A stretch of 7,183 bases of DNA from JAFDWI01 sp040255345 (GCA_040255345.1 JBDZUV010000151.1:1-7183), one strand, 5' to 3'; positions 1-6,937 are shown, numbered from the stretch's first letter. The notes: a model not told the origin generated them from the letters alone. Translations and numbers: made by a program.

Positions 1-504
1 GGCCGCCTCGTCATGCTTGTGGACGAGGATCCACTGGTCGCCCTCGCCACGGCGGTGCAGCACGAAGCGCCCCTGCAACTTGACGCCGTCGAGGTCGAAG
101 TGCAGCTCGCCGTTGTCGACCGCGACGACCGGATCGGTGTCGGGCGGATGCGGCCGCCAGGTCCCCCAGTCCCACACGATCACGTCGCCGGCGCCGTACA
201 GGCCAGGGTCGATGACCCCTTCGAAGTCGAAGTACTCGAGGGGATGATCCTCGACGTGCACGGCGAGGCGCCGCGCGTCCGGGTCGAGCGTCGGACCCTT
301 GGGCACCGCCCAGCTGGCCAGCACGCCGCCCATCTCCAGTCGCAGGTCGTAATGCAGCCGCGACGCCCGGTGTCGTTGCACCACGAACCGCCGGCCGGCG
401 CCCCCCTCGGGTGTGCCCGACGCGCCGCGTGGTTCACGGGTCGCGTCGAAATCGCGTTTGGAGCGGTACAACGCAAGCCGGTCGCCGCCCGCGCGTGGGC
501 TCAC
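1..504 (-). CDS. ligD: LigD-type 3'-phosphoesterase domain protein (N-terminal 168 codons, cut by left window edge)
   Basis: This is the start of a LigD-family NHEJ protein. The phosphoesterase (PE) domain removes 3'-terminal ribonucleotides and 3'-phosphates from broken DNA ends so that a ligase can seal them. Translating the minus strand from GTG at 504 gives a clear PE domain over residues ~10-165: LALYRSKRDF, then RFVVQRHRASRLHYDLRLEM, SWAVPKGPTLDP, VHVEDHPLEYFDFEGVI, YGAGDVIVWDWGTW and FVLHRRGEGDQWILVHKHD. The residues matching the known PE metal/phosphate site of Pseudomonas LigD are all present: H45, H51, D53, R55, R79, E85, H87 and Y91. The GTG start is preferred because it overlaps the ku stop as GTGA, has GGAAG about 5 nt upstream, and the same frame further upstream has no better start. 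The rest lies off the window. It could be a lone PE protein, PE-polymerase, or PE-ligase(-polymerase). A separate ligase gene nearby makes a form without the ligase domain plausible, but this is inference. Confidence 0.9.
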   Translation of the reverse strand, partial: MSPRAGGDRLALYRSKRDFDATREPRGASGTPEGGAGRRFVVQRHRASRLHYDLRLEMGGVLASWAVPKGPTLDPDARRLAVHVEDHPLEYFDFEGVIDPGLYGAGDVIVWDWGTWRPHPPDTDPVVAVDNGELHFDLDGVKLQGRFVLHRRGEGDQWILVHKHDEAA

Positions 505-1421
505 GACGACTTCCGGGCGCGGCCCTCCGACGATCCGCCGGCCGCGGCCTTCTTCTTCGCGGTCCGCGACGACTTCTTCTTCGCCGCCGTCCGCTTCTTG
601 GTCGCCCCGCGCTTGTCGGTGCGGCTCCCACCGCTCTTGGCCCGTTCGACGCTGGCCTCCAGCGCCGCCATCAGGTCGACCACCTCGGCGTCGCCCGACT
701 CGGTCTGCGCCTCGGACGGGTACACATCGACCGCGCCCGACGCCTTGGTCTCGATCAGCTCGCGGACCTCGTCCTGGTAGGTGTCACGGAACGCCGCGTG
801 GTCGAAGCTCGCCGACATCGAATCGATGAGCTGTTCGGCGACCTTCAGTTCACGCTCGTCGACCTGGGCTTCGGCGACCTCGTCGAGTTCACGGAACGCG
901 CCCGCGTCACGCAGCTCATCCGCGTAGTGCATCGTCGACAGGGTGAGGAACCCGCCGACCGGTCGGATGGCGGCGAGGTGCTGCACGGTGCGCATCACGA
1001 ACTGGGCGATCGCCACCCGGTCGCTGTCGGCCAGCGCCCGACACAACAACGCATACGGCTTGACCACCGATGCGTCGGGCACGACCTGGTAGGCGGCGTC
1101 GTAGGCGAGCGGGTCGATGTCGGACAACGCCACGAACTGCTCGATCTCGATCGTCTTGGACCGTTTCGGACTCAACGTCGCCAACTCGTCGGCTTCCAAC
1201 ACCACGAGTTCTCCCGAGCGCGCCTGGTACGCCGAGCCGATCGCCTCGTTGGGCACCGGTTCCTCGTCGGCCTCGGAGACCTTCCGCATCCTGATCCGGG
1301 CGCCGGTGCGTGTGTCGATGCGGTGGTAGTGCACCCGGTTGTCGACGGTCGCGGAGTACAGCTTCACCGGGATGGTGACCAGCCCGAAGCTGATCGCCCC
1401 CGACCACGCGGCGCTCGGCAT
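501..1421 (-). CDS. ku: Bacterial Ku protein (NHEJ DNA-end binding)
   Basis: This 306-aa protein is a bacterial Ku, the homodimeric ring that threads onto double-strand break ends and recruits LigD-type ligase and processing activities. The N-terminus carries the family signature WSGAISFGLVTIPVKLYSAT (residues 6-25). The central beta-barrel/bridge region follows, with IEIEQFVALSDIDPLAYD (91-108), YALLCRALADSDRVAIAQFV (123-142) and PVGGFLTLSTMHYADELR (154-171). The conserved minimal C-terminal segment VVDLMAALEASVERA is at 247-261. Residues 262-306 are a low-complexity basic tail with 11 Lys and 6 Arg, including two AKKK clusters; such tails in other bacterial Ku proteins contribute to DNA binding and ligase stimulation. 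The ATG at 1421 is supported by AAAGGA 8 nt upstream and by the family's usual N-terminus. The stop overlaps the start of the phosphoesterase gene, so the two are probably cotranscribed and translationally coupled. The ligase gene diverges from the other side. The identification is secure. Confidence 0.97.
   Translation of the reverse strand: MPSAAWSGAISFGLVTIPVKLYSATVDNRVHYHRIDTRTGARIRMRKVSEADEEPVPNEAIGSAYQARSGELVVLEADELATLSPKRSKTIEIEQFVALSDIDPLAYDAAYQVVPDASVVKPYALLCRALADSDRVAIAQFVMRTVQHLAAIRPVGGFLTLSTMHYADELRDAGAFRELDEVAEAQVDERELKVAEQLIDSMSASFDHAAFRDTYQDEVRELIETKASGAVDVYPSEAQTESGDAEVVDLMAALEASVERAKSGGSRTDKRGATKKRTAAKKKSSRTAKKKAAAGGSSEGRARKSS
542..605 (-). repeat. Short imperfect repeats encoding the Lys-rich Ku tail
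   Basis: On the plus strand the 12-mer CTTCTTCTTCGC occurs at 549-560 and again at 573-584, a 24-nt period, with a degenerate third copy (CGCTTCTTGGTCGC) around 592-605. On the coding strand they encode the AKKK-type clusters of the Ku C-terminal tail. This looks like slippage or internal duplication inside the coding sequence, not an independent element. Confidence 0.6.
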
Positions 1422-1537
1422 GACAGCGGTCCTTTCAGCCGTTGAACCGGGAGACTTCCCACCAGGTGTCGTGGTAAACCCCGCCCGTGACCAGGGGCGT
1501 CGTTTGCCGCCCCCGCATCGTGAGAAGTCTCAGCACC
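1422..1537. promoter_or_regulatory. Divergent intergenic region between ku and the DNA ligase, with inverted sequence elements
   Basis: These 116 bp must hold the promoters of both the ku operon (leftward) and the ligase gene (rightward). I see no convincing -35/-10 pair for either direction. Two related elements lie in opposite orientation: GAGACTTCCC at 1451-1460 and GAGAAGTCTC at 1522-1531. The reverse complement of the second matches the first at 9 of 10 positions. The second sits inside TGAGAAGTCTCA (1521-1532), which has perfect 5-bp arms around a 2-bp centre and ends 5 nt before the ligase ATG. An operator bound by one regulator controlling both directions is possible but unproven. The ku ribosome binding site (AAAGGA on the minus strand) lies at the left end. 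Confidence 0.4.
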
Positions 1538-2533
1538 ATGGCCCCGACTCCGCGCGCCGCGCCCCCCACCCGCGGGCGCGGGGTGCCACGGGTGCTCGCG
1601 CCGATGCTGGCCGTTCCCGGCCGTGAACCGGTGCACGGCGACGCCTGGGCCTATGAGGGCAAATGGGACGGGGTCCGTGCGATCGGCCACATCGACGCGG
1701 AGGGGATCCGCCTGATGAGCCGCAACGGCAACGACATCACCGTCGCCTACCCCGAGATCGGTCCGCTCGCCGCCGCGGTCGGCGTGGCCCAGGCCATCGT
1801 CGACGGTGAACTCATCGCCACCGAGGCCGGGCGGCCGAGTTTCTCGGCGCTGCAACCACGGATGCACCAACGCGACCCCACCCTCATCGCCCGGCTCGCC
1901 CGCGAGGTGCCCGTGACCTATGTGCTCTTCGACCTGTTGGTTCTGGACGACCGATCGTTGCTCACGTTGCCCTATGACGAACGCCGCCGGGTGCTCGAGG
2001 CGCTCGAGCTCGAAGGCCCGGCCTGGCGGACCCCGCCCGCGTGGACCGACACCACCCTCGACGCCATGTTGGACGCCACCCGGGCCAGCGGCCTGGAAGG
2101 GGTCATCGCGAAGCGGCGCAACTCGCCCTACCGGCCCGGCGTGCGCTCAGACGCCTGGCGCAAGTTCAAGCACGGCTCGGCCCAGGAATTCGTCGTCGGC
2201 GGCTGGACCGCCGGCCATGGCGCCCGCCACGGCGAACTCGGCGCGCTGCTCGTCGGCCATCACGACGCCGACGGCCTGCGCTACGCGGGCAAGGTGGGCA
2301 CCGGCTTCGACCGCCGGGGGCGCGCCCGGCTCGTGGCGCTGTTCGTCGAACGGGCGCGGGCGACGTCGCCCTTCGTCGACGACGTGCCCGACCACGACGA
2401 CGTGCACTGGGTCGACCCCGAGATCGTCGTCGACGTCTCCTTCGGCGAGTGGACGACGACCGGGCACCTTCGCCACCCGGTCTACCGGGGTCTGCGCAAC
2501 GACAAGCCCGCCGGGGACGTCGTGCGCGAGTGA
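1538..2533 (+). CDS. ATP-dependent DNA ligase, LigD ligase-domain type (stand-alone)
   Basis: A 331-aa ATP-dependent DNA ligase that would seal nicks and end-joined breaks through a lysine-AMP intermediate. All nucleotidyltransferase motifs are visible (numbered from ATG 1538): motif I EGKWDG with adenylated K42; motif III VDGEL at 88-92; IIIa TYVLFDLL at 127-134; IV EGVIAKR at 187-193 with K192; V WRKFKH at 207-212. An OB-fold domain follows from EFVVGGW (217), ending in FGEWTTTGHLRHPVYRGLR and the motif VI RNDK at 320-323. This C-terminus is typical of the LigD ligase domain and of LigC-like enzymes. There is no attached phosphoesterase or polymerase domain. An in-frame GTG at 1487 would add 17 residues without family resemblance, so ATG 1538 is preferred, although its ribosome binding site is weak (GAGAAG at 1522-1527). 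The gene diverges from ku and almost certainly works in the same NHEJ pathway; a backup repair role like LigC is an alternative. Confidence 0.93.
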   Translation: MAPTPRAAPPTRGRGVPRVLAPMLAVPGREPVHGDAWAYEGKWDGVRAIGHIDAEGIRLMSRNGNDITVAYPEIGPLAAAVGVAQAIVDGELIATEAGRPSFSALQPRMHQRDPTLIARLAREVPVTYVLFDLLVLDDRSLLTLPYDERRRVLEALELEGPAWRTPPAWTDTTLDAMLDATRASGLEGVIAKRRNSPYRPGVRSDAWRKFKHGSAQEFVVGGWTAGHGARHGELGALLVGHHDADGLRYAGKVGTGFDRRGRARLVALFVERARATSPFVDDVPDHDDVHWVDPEIVVDVSFGEWTTTGHLRHPVYRGLRNDKPAGDVVRE

Positions 2534-2541
2534 ACCGTCGT

Positions 2542-2580
2542 CGGTGACCGGGCCAGCGGCGGCCGGGCCGTCACTCACCG
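2542..2580 (+). terminator. GC-rich imperfect hairpin after the ligase gene (possible terminator)
   Basis: Nine bases after the ligase stop there is an imperfect dyad. GTGAC (2544-2548) can pair with GTCAC (2570-2574), and inside it GGCC (2551-2554) can pair with GGCC (2561-2564) around a 6-nt loop. An alternative outer pairing is CGGTGA (2542-2547) with TCACCG (2575-2580). No U-tract follows. In high-GC bacteria such structures can terminate transcription, but in DNA this GC-rich a chance dyad is also likely. Confidence 0.3.
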
Positions 2581-2626
2581 GGGCGTCTGTGACGAGGCCG
2601 CTGGGCACGGACGCGAAGATGACCCG

Positions 2627-4966
2627 ATGGAACGACCCGTCGACGCATCCCCCATCGAATGGCAGGCCGAGTGGATCGCACCGGTCGAGGCCGAGGACCT
2701 GCCCGAACGCCACCGACCGGCATATCAGCTCGCCGGCACCTTCACCGTGCCCGAACCGGTCGCCTCGGCGGTACTGCACGTCACCGCACACGGGCTGTAC
2801 GAGGCGTACCTCGACGGCGTCCGCGTGGGCGACGAGGAACTGACTCCCGGCTGGACGGCCTACCGGTCACGCCTGCAGGTGCAGAGCTTCGACGTGACCG
2901 ACCTGGTCGCCGAAGGCACCCACCACCTCGGGGCGCTGCTCAGCGACGGCTGGTGGCGGGGCCAGAACAGCGTCGCCCGGCGGGTCGACGACTACGGCAC
3001 CACCACCGCGCTGCTCGCGCAACTCGAGATCACCTTCGCCGACGGGACCCGCGCCGTCGTCGGCACCGACGCCTCGTGGCGGTCGACGCCCAGCCACGTT
3101 CTCGCCGCCGACCTGATCGCCGGTGAGATCCACGACCAGCGCCGTCGTCGCGGCTGGGACGCCTCCGACGACTGGGCACCGGTGCGGGTCGAACACCACG
3201 GCACCGACCGGCTCGTCACGCCCGCCGCGCCGCCGGTGCGCCGGATCGAAGAGCTCCGCCCCGTCGCGGTCACCGCGCTCGGACCGGGCCGGTGGATCGT
3301 CGATTTCGGCCAGAACGTGAACGGGTGGGTACGCCTGGAACGGCTCGGACCGGCCGGCACCGAAACCCGTCTCACCCACGGCGAATGGCTCGACGCTGCC
3401 GGTGACGTCACCCAGGAGCACCTGCGCGTCGAGAACATCTCGACCTTCCTCGACCTGCCGTTCCAGACCGACACGGTCATCTCCGACGGGAGCGGCGACG
3501 CATTCGAACCACGCCACTCCACCAAGGGGTTCCAGTACGTCCGCGTCGAGGGCGACCTCGAGGATCTGACCACCGACGATCTCGTCGCCGTCGTCGTCCA
3601 CACCGACCTGCGGCGCGTCGGCGGGTTCGCCTGCTCCGACGAACGGTTGAACACGTTGCACACCATGGCCGACTGGAGCTTCCGGGGCAATGCATGTGAC
3701 ATCCCGACCGACTGTCCGACCCGGGAACGCGCCGGGTGGACCGGCGACTGGCAACTGTTCGTGTCGACCGCCGGGTTCCTGTACGACACCGAGGGCTTCA
3801 ACCGCAAGTGGCTGCGTGACCTCGCCGCCGAACAGCGCCAAGACGGCAAGGTCACCAATCTCGTGCCCGAATCGCACCCCGGCGACGACCGGCCGCCGTT
3901 CTACTGGCCCGGTACCGAAGGGTCGTCGGGTTGGGGCGACGCCGCCGTGCACGTGCCCTGGGTCCAGCACCAGCTCACCGGTGACCGCGACATCGTGGCC
4001 GAGGCATACCCGGCCGCGCAGCGGTGGGTCGACCACGCGGCCCGCGCCGCCGCCGGGGCACGCCACCACACCCGGGTCGAACGTGCGCCCGAACCGCTCC
4101 CGCACGAACGGTTCCTGTGGGACACCGGCTGGCATTTCGGTGAATGGCTCGAAGGCGGCGAGACCATCGACGAGGCCATCACCAAGGTGCTCACGACCGA
4201 CCCCGGAGTGGTCGCCACCGCGTACCTGCACCGCTCGGCACGCGAACTCGCCGAGTTGGCCACGTTGCTCGACAGGCCCGATGATGCGACGCGCTACGCC
4301 GAGTTGGCCGCCGCAGTCGCCGACGCGTGGCGCAGCGAGTTCCTCACCGCCGACGGCACCATCACCCCCGACTCCCAGGCCACCTACGTGCGGGCGCTCG
4401 CCTTCGGTCTGATACCAGCCGGGCAGCAGGCCGCCGTGGCCGACCGGCTGGTCGAACGTATCCACGACGCCGACGGGCACCTGAGCACCGGCTTTCTCGC
4501 CACGCCGTTTCTGCTCCCCGTCCTCGCGGAGCACGGCCACCTCGACCTCGCGTACGAGGTGCTGTTCCAAGACACCGAACCTTCGTGGCTGGTGATGGTC
4601 GAACGGGGCGCCACCACCATCTGGGAGGAATGGGGCGGCGTCGACGCCCACGGCGCACCGCACGCCTCACTGAACCACTACGGCAAGGGCGCGGTGATCG
4701 GGTTCCTGCACCGCTACGTCGCCGGTCTGCAACCACTCGAGCCCGGCTACCGACGCTTCCGGGTGGCGCCCCGACCCGGCGGCGGCATCGCCTGGGCCGA
4801 AGCCCATCACGACTCGCCCCACGGGCGTATCGCGGTGCGCTGGACCCTCGACGACGGCGAGATGACCTGCACCGTCGACGTGCCCGCGGGCACGACCGCG
4901 GAGCTCCGACTGCCGGGCGGCGCGGCGTCGACTCTCGACCCCGGCCATCACGTGGTCACCGACTGA
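2627..4966 (+). CDS. GH78 alpha-L-rhamnosidase (cytoplasmic)
   Basis: This 779-aa glycoside hydrolase of family GH78 releases terminal alpha-L-rhamnose from glycosides or oligosaccharides with inversion. Domains in order are: an N-terminal beta-sandwich (~40-215) with LHVTAHGLYEAYLDGVRVGD, GWTAYRSRLQVQSFDVTD and SDGWWRGQ (W109/W110); a second beta domain (~215-330) with WIVDFGQNVNGWVR (223-236) and THGEWLD; the (alpha/alpha)6 catalytic barrel (~335-680); and a C-terminal beta domain (~690-775) with YRRFRVAPRPGGGI. The signature DCPTRERAGWTGD at 362-374 supplies the likely general acid E367, and TTIWEEWGG supplies the likely general base E667. The family fold also shows in FLWDTGWHFGEWLEGGE and ASLNHYGKGAVIGFLHRYVAG. 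There is no signal peptide or membrane segment, so the substrate must be imported. At 779 aa it is at the short end for the family, which often has extra N-terminal modules. ATG 2627 is the first plausible start; its ribosome binding site is poor. A GH2 gene follows 61 bp later on the same strand. Confidence 0.93.
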   Translation: MERPVDASPIEWQAEWIAPVEAEDLPERHRPAYQLAGTFTVPEPVASAVLHVTAHGLYEAYLDGVRVGDEELTPGWTAYRSRLQVQSFDVTDLVAEGTHHLGALLSDGWWRGQNSVARRVDDYGTTTALLAQLEITFADGTRAVVGTDASWRSTPSHVLAADLIAGEIHDQRRRRGWDASDDWAPVRVEHHGTDRLVTPAAPPVRRIEELRPVAVTALGPGRWIVDFGQNVNGWVRLERLGPAGTETRLTHGEWLDAAGDVTQEHLRVENISTFLDLPFQTDTVISDGSGDAFEPRHSTKGFQYVRVEGDLEDLTTDDLVAVVVHTDLRRVGGFACSDERLNTLHTMADWSFRGNACDIPTDCPTRERAGWTGDWQLFVSTAGFLYDTEGFNRKWLRDLAAEQRQDGKVTNLVPESHPGDDRPPFYWPGTEGSSGWGDAAVHVPWVQHQLTGDRDIVAEAYPAAQRWVDHAARAAAGARHHTRVERAPEPLPHERFLWDTGWHFGEWLEGGETIDEAITKVLTTDPGVVATAYLHRSARELAELATLLDRPDDATRYAELAAAVADAWRSEFLTADGTITPDSQATYVRALAFGLIPAGQQAAVADRLVERIHDADGHLSTGFLATPFLLPVLAEHGHLDLAYEVLFQDTEPSWLVMVERGATTIWEEWGGVDAHGAPHASLNHYGKGAVIGFLHRYVAGLQPLEPGYRRFRVAPRPGGGIAWAEAHHDSPHGRIAVRWTLDDGEMTCTVDVPAGTTAELRLPGGAASTLDPGHHVVTD

Positions 4967-4984
4967 GCCGGTGCGGGCCGCCGG

Positions 4985-5006
4985 GCCCGGGCCGCGACGC
5001 CCGGGC
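4985..5006 (+). terminator. Perfect 8-bp GC hairpin between the GH78 and GH2 genes
   Basis: GCCCGGGC at 4985-4992 is repeated at 4999-5006. Because the 8-mer is its own reverse complement, the two copies form a perfect all-GC stem with the 6-nt loop CGCGAC. A nested 10-bp palindrome CCGGGCCCGG lies at 4981-4990. The hairpin begins 18 nt after the GH78 stop and has no U-tract. It could be a U-less terminator, an mRNA 3'-end stabiliser giving uneven expression within an operon, or a chance product of extreme GC content. Confidence 0.4.
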
Positions 5007-5027
5007 GCGCCGAGTAAGCATTTGCCC

Positions 5028-6896
5028 ATGTCCACGTCACCGACCGCGGCCGCAACGACGGATCATCCCCGCCCCGACCGGCGCCGGGAGCGCTGGGTCG
5101 GCCTGGACGGCACCTGGGAGTTCTCGTTCGACGAGCCGACCTTCGACACGACGATCGTGGTGCCGTTCGTCCCCCAGTGTGTGCGCAGCACCGTCGCCGA
5201 GACCGCCAGACACGACGTGCTCTGGTACCGCCGGCGCTTCAGCCCGCCCGGTCACGGCCCCGGCGAGCGGGTGCTCGTGCACTTCGGCGCGGTCGACTTC
5301 ACCGCCACCGTGTGGGTGGACGGTACCGAGGTGGGGCGGCACCGCGGTGGGCACACGTCGTTCACCTGTGACGTGACCGACGCGCTCGACCCCGGCGCCG
5401 ACGACCACGAGCTGCGGGTGCAGGTGCTCGACGAGTACCGGCCCGATCAGCTCCGTGGCAAACAGACCATGACCTTCCCGTTCTTCGTCCACTACACCGC
5501 CTCGAGCGGGATCTGGCAGTCGGTCTGGTGCGAGGTGACCGGGCCGAGTCGGATCGACACCTACCGGCTGACCGCGGACGCGGACGGCACCGTGAGCCTC
5601 GACGTCGACGTGGTCGGCGAGCAGTTCGCGACGGTACGGATGGTCATCGGAGAGAGCGACCTCGTGCTCGAAGGCGCAGCGGGCAGCGGGTTGCGCGGTC
5701 GCCTCGTCGGTGCCCGGACCTGGTCACCCGCCGACCCGGCGCTCTACGACCTGCGCGTCGACCTGCTCGACGCCCACGGCACCGCGCTCGACACCGTGTA
5801 CGGCCACGTCGGCTTCCGGACCGTCGCCATCGAAGGCGCCCGTTGGCTGCTCAACGGCGAACCGTTCCACCAGCGGCTCCTGCTCGACCAGGGCTACTGG
5901 CCCGACTCGCTGCTCACGCCGCCGTCGACCGACGCGCTGATCGCCGACCTCACCTTCGTGCGCGACGCCGGGTTCGACGGCGTCCGCAAACACCAGAAGA
6001 TCGAGGACCCGCGGTTTCTGTGGCACGCCGACCGCCTCGGCCTGGTCGTGTGGGAAGAGCTGCCCTCACCGTTCTGGCTCGCCCACCTCGAAGGCGACCT
6101 CGAACATGATGCGACCGCCGAATGGACCGAGGCGATTCGCCGCGACCGCAACCATCCGAGCGTCATCGCCTGGGTGCCCTTGAACGAATCATGGGGGGTG
6201 CAGGACCTGCACCGGGTGCCGGCTCGGGTCGACACCGTGCGCCGGCTGGTCGCCGTCACCCGCGCGCTGGACCCGACCCGACCGGTCATCGACAATTCCG
6301 GCTGGGGCCACGTCGACACCGACGTCGTCGACGTGCACGACTACGACCAGGACGCCGAGCGGCTCGCAGCGCGCTGGACCGACATCGAAGCCCGGGGATG
6401 GGACCGCGGACCGGCGATCGACGGGACCGGCTCGAGTGACGCCGACGACATCGACGCGGCACTGCGACGCTGGCGGGCCTTCGTCGACCCACCCGAAGCG
6501 GCGCTCGTCGACGACCGTTGGATGATCGAAGCGCTGCCCGACACCGCCGTGTGGGCACCAGGCTGCGAACCGGCTCCGCGGACCGCCGGTCCACTCGTCT
6601 TGTCAGAGATCGGAGGCATCGGCCTCGCCGTCGACGCCAACCCCGACGACGTGTTCGAGTATGCCAGCGCCCGGGACGCCGACGACCTGCTCGCCCGCTT
6701 CACCGCGCTGGTCGACGCGGTCGAACGGATCCCCGGCGTCGTCGGCTGGTGCTGGACCGAACTCGCCGACGTCGAACAGGAGATCAACGGTCTGTCGACC
6801 GCCGATCGCCGCGCCAAGATCGACCCGGCCCGGTTGCGTGCCACTCTCGACCGACTTCCGTGGTCGCGGGTCGCAATCGGGCGCTCGCCGGGCTGA
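5028..6896 (+). CDS. GH2 family beta-glycosidase (beta-galactosidase/beta-glucuronidase-like)
   Basis: A 622-aa retaining glycoside hydrolase of family GH2. Domains: N-terminal jelly-roll sugar-binding domain (~22-170) with LDGTWEFSFDE, VDFTATVWVDG, GGHTSFTCDVTD and the signature YTASSGIWQSVWCE; an immunoglobulin-like sandwich (~172-265); then a TIM barrel (~267-615) starting at LLNGEPFHQRLLLDQGYWPD and continuing through FDGVRKHQKIEDPRFLWHAD and LGLVVWEELPSPFW. The acid/base is E387 in WVPLNESWG, preceded by the family Asn (N386). The probable nucleophile is E527 in VLSEIGG. The barrel closes with VVGWCWTELADVEQEINGL. The exact sugar (galactose, glucuronate, mannose or other) cannot be read from sequence. 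The 140-residue gap between the catalytic glutamates is long for GH2 and includes an acidic stretch around 430-520. ATG 5028 is preferred over an in-frame GTG at 4971, which would add 19 residues and place the hairpin inside the gene. The upstream GAGTAAG is only a weak ribosome site. There is no signal peptide. Likely cotranscribed with the upstream rhamnosidase. Confidence 0.92.
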   Translation: MSTSPTAAATTDHPRPDRRRERWVGLDGTWEFSFDEPTFDTTIVVPFVPQCVRSTVAETARHDVLWYRRRFSPPGHGPGERVLVHFGAVDFTATVWVDGTEVGRHRGGHTSFTCDVTDALDPGADDHELRVQVLDEYRPDQLRGKQTMTFPFFVHYTASSGIWQSVWCEVTGPSRIDTYRLTADADGTVSLDVDVVGEQFATVRMVIGESDLVLEGAAGSGLRGRLVGARTWSPADPALYDLRVDLLDAHGTALDTVYGHVGFRTVAIEGARWLLNGEPFHQRLLLDQGYWPDSLLTPPSTDALIADLTFVRDAGFDGVRKHQKIEDPRFLWHADRLGLVVWEELPSPFWLAHLEGDLEHDATAEWTEAIRRDRNHPSVIAWVPLNESWGVQDLHRVPARVDTVRRLVAVTRALDPTRPVIDNSGWGHVDTDVVDVHDYDQDAERLAARWTDIEARGWDRGPAIDGTGSSDADDIDAALRRWRAFVDPPEAALVDDRWMIEALPDTAVWAPGCEPAPRTAGPLVLSEIGGIGLAVDANPDDVFEYASARDADDLLARFTALVDAVERIPGVVGWCWTELADVEQEINGLSTADRRAKIDPARLRATLDRLPWSRVAIGRSPG

Positions 6897-6931
6897 GTGG
6901 ATTTCGCCGTATGCGCGCCCCATCGAGTCGC

Positions 6932-6937
6932 TATGCT
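6932..6937 (+). promoter_or_regulatory. Possible -10 element (TATGCT) upstream of the lipoprotein gene
   Basis: The 107 bp between the GH2 stop and the lipoprotein start contain TATGCT, which fits the TAnnnT -10 pattern of high-GC Gram-positive promoters and stands out in local GC-rich sequence. No good -35 is seen at 16-18 bp. An inverted repeat, CTCCCG (6936-6941) with CGGGAG (6965-6970), overlaps it and could form a leader structure or operator. The evidence is weak. Confidence 0.25.

Noticed and set aside
13..780. 255-aa plus-strand open frame across the phosphoesterase and ku ends
   Set aside because: It overlaps both real minus-strand genes and shows only the reverse reading of their codons, including the inverse of the Ku Lys-rich repeats.
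411..1445. 344-aa plus-strand open frame opposite ku
   Set aside because: The minus strand encodes an unmistakable Ku protein; this frame is Arg/Gly/His rich with no recognisable motif and is a GC-driven shadow.
1487..1537. Upstream GTG start for the ligase
   Set aside because: It would add 17 residues unlike ligases of this family and overlap the probable regulatory region; ATG 1538 gives the normal N-terminus.
2867..4663. 598-aa open frame on the minus strand, antisense to the rhamnosidase gene
   Set aside because: It is antisense to a gene with clear GH78 motifs. Its translation is compositionally odd (Gly/Val/Arg/Asp rich) and matches no family I know. Long antisense frames are expected at this GC content.
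4971..5027. Upstream GTG start for the GH2 gene
   Set aside because: The extra 19 residues are Gly/Pro/Arg rich and come from the GC hairpin region; ATG 5028 begins closer to the family domain.
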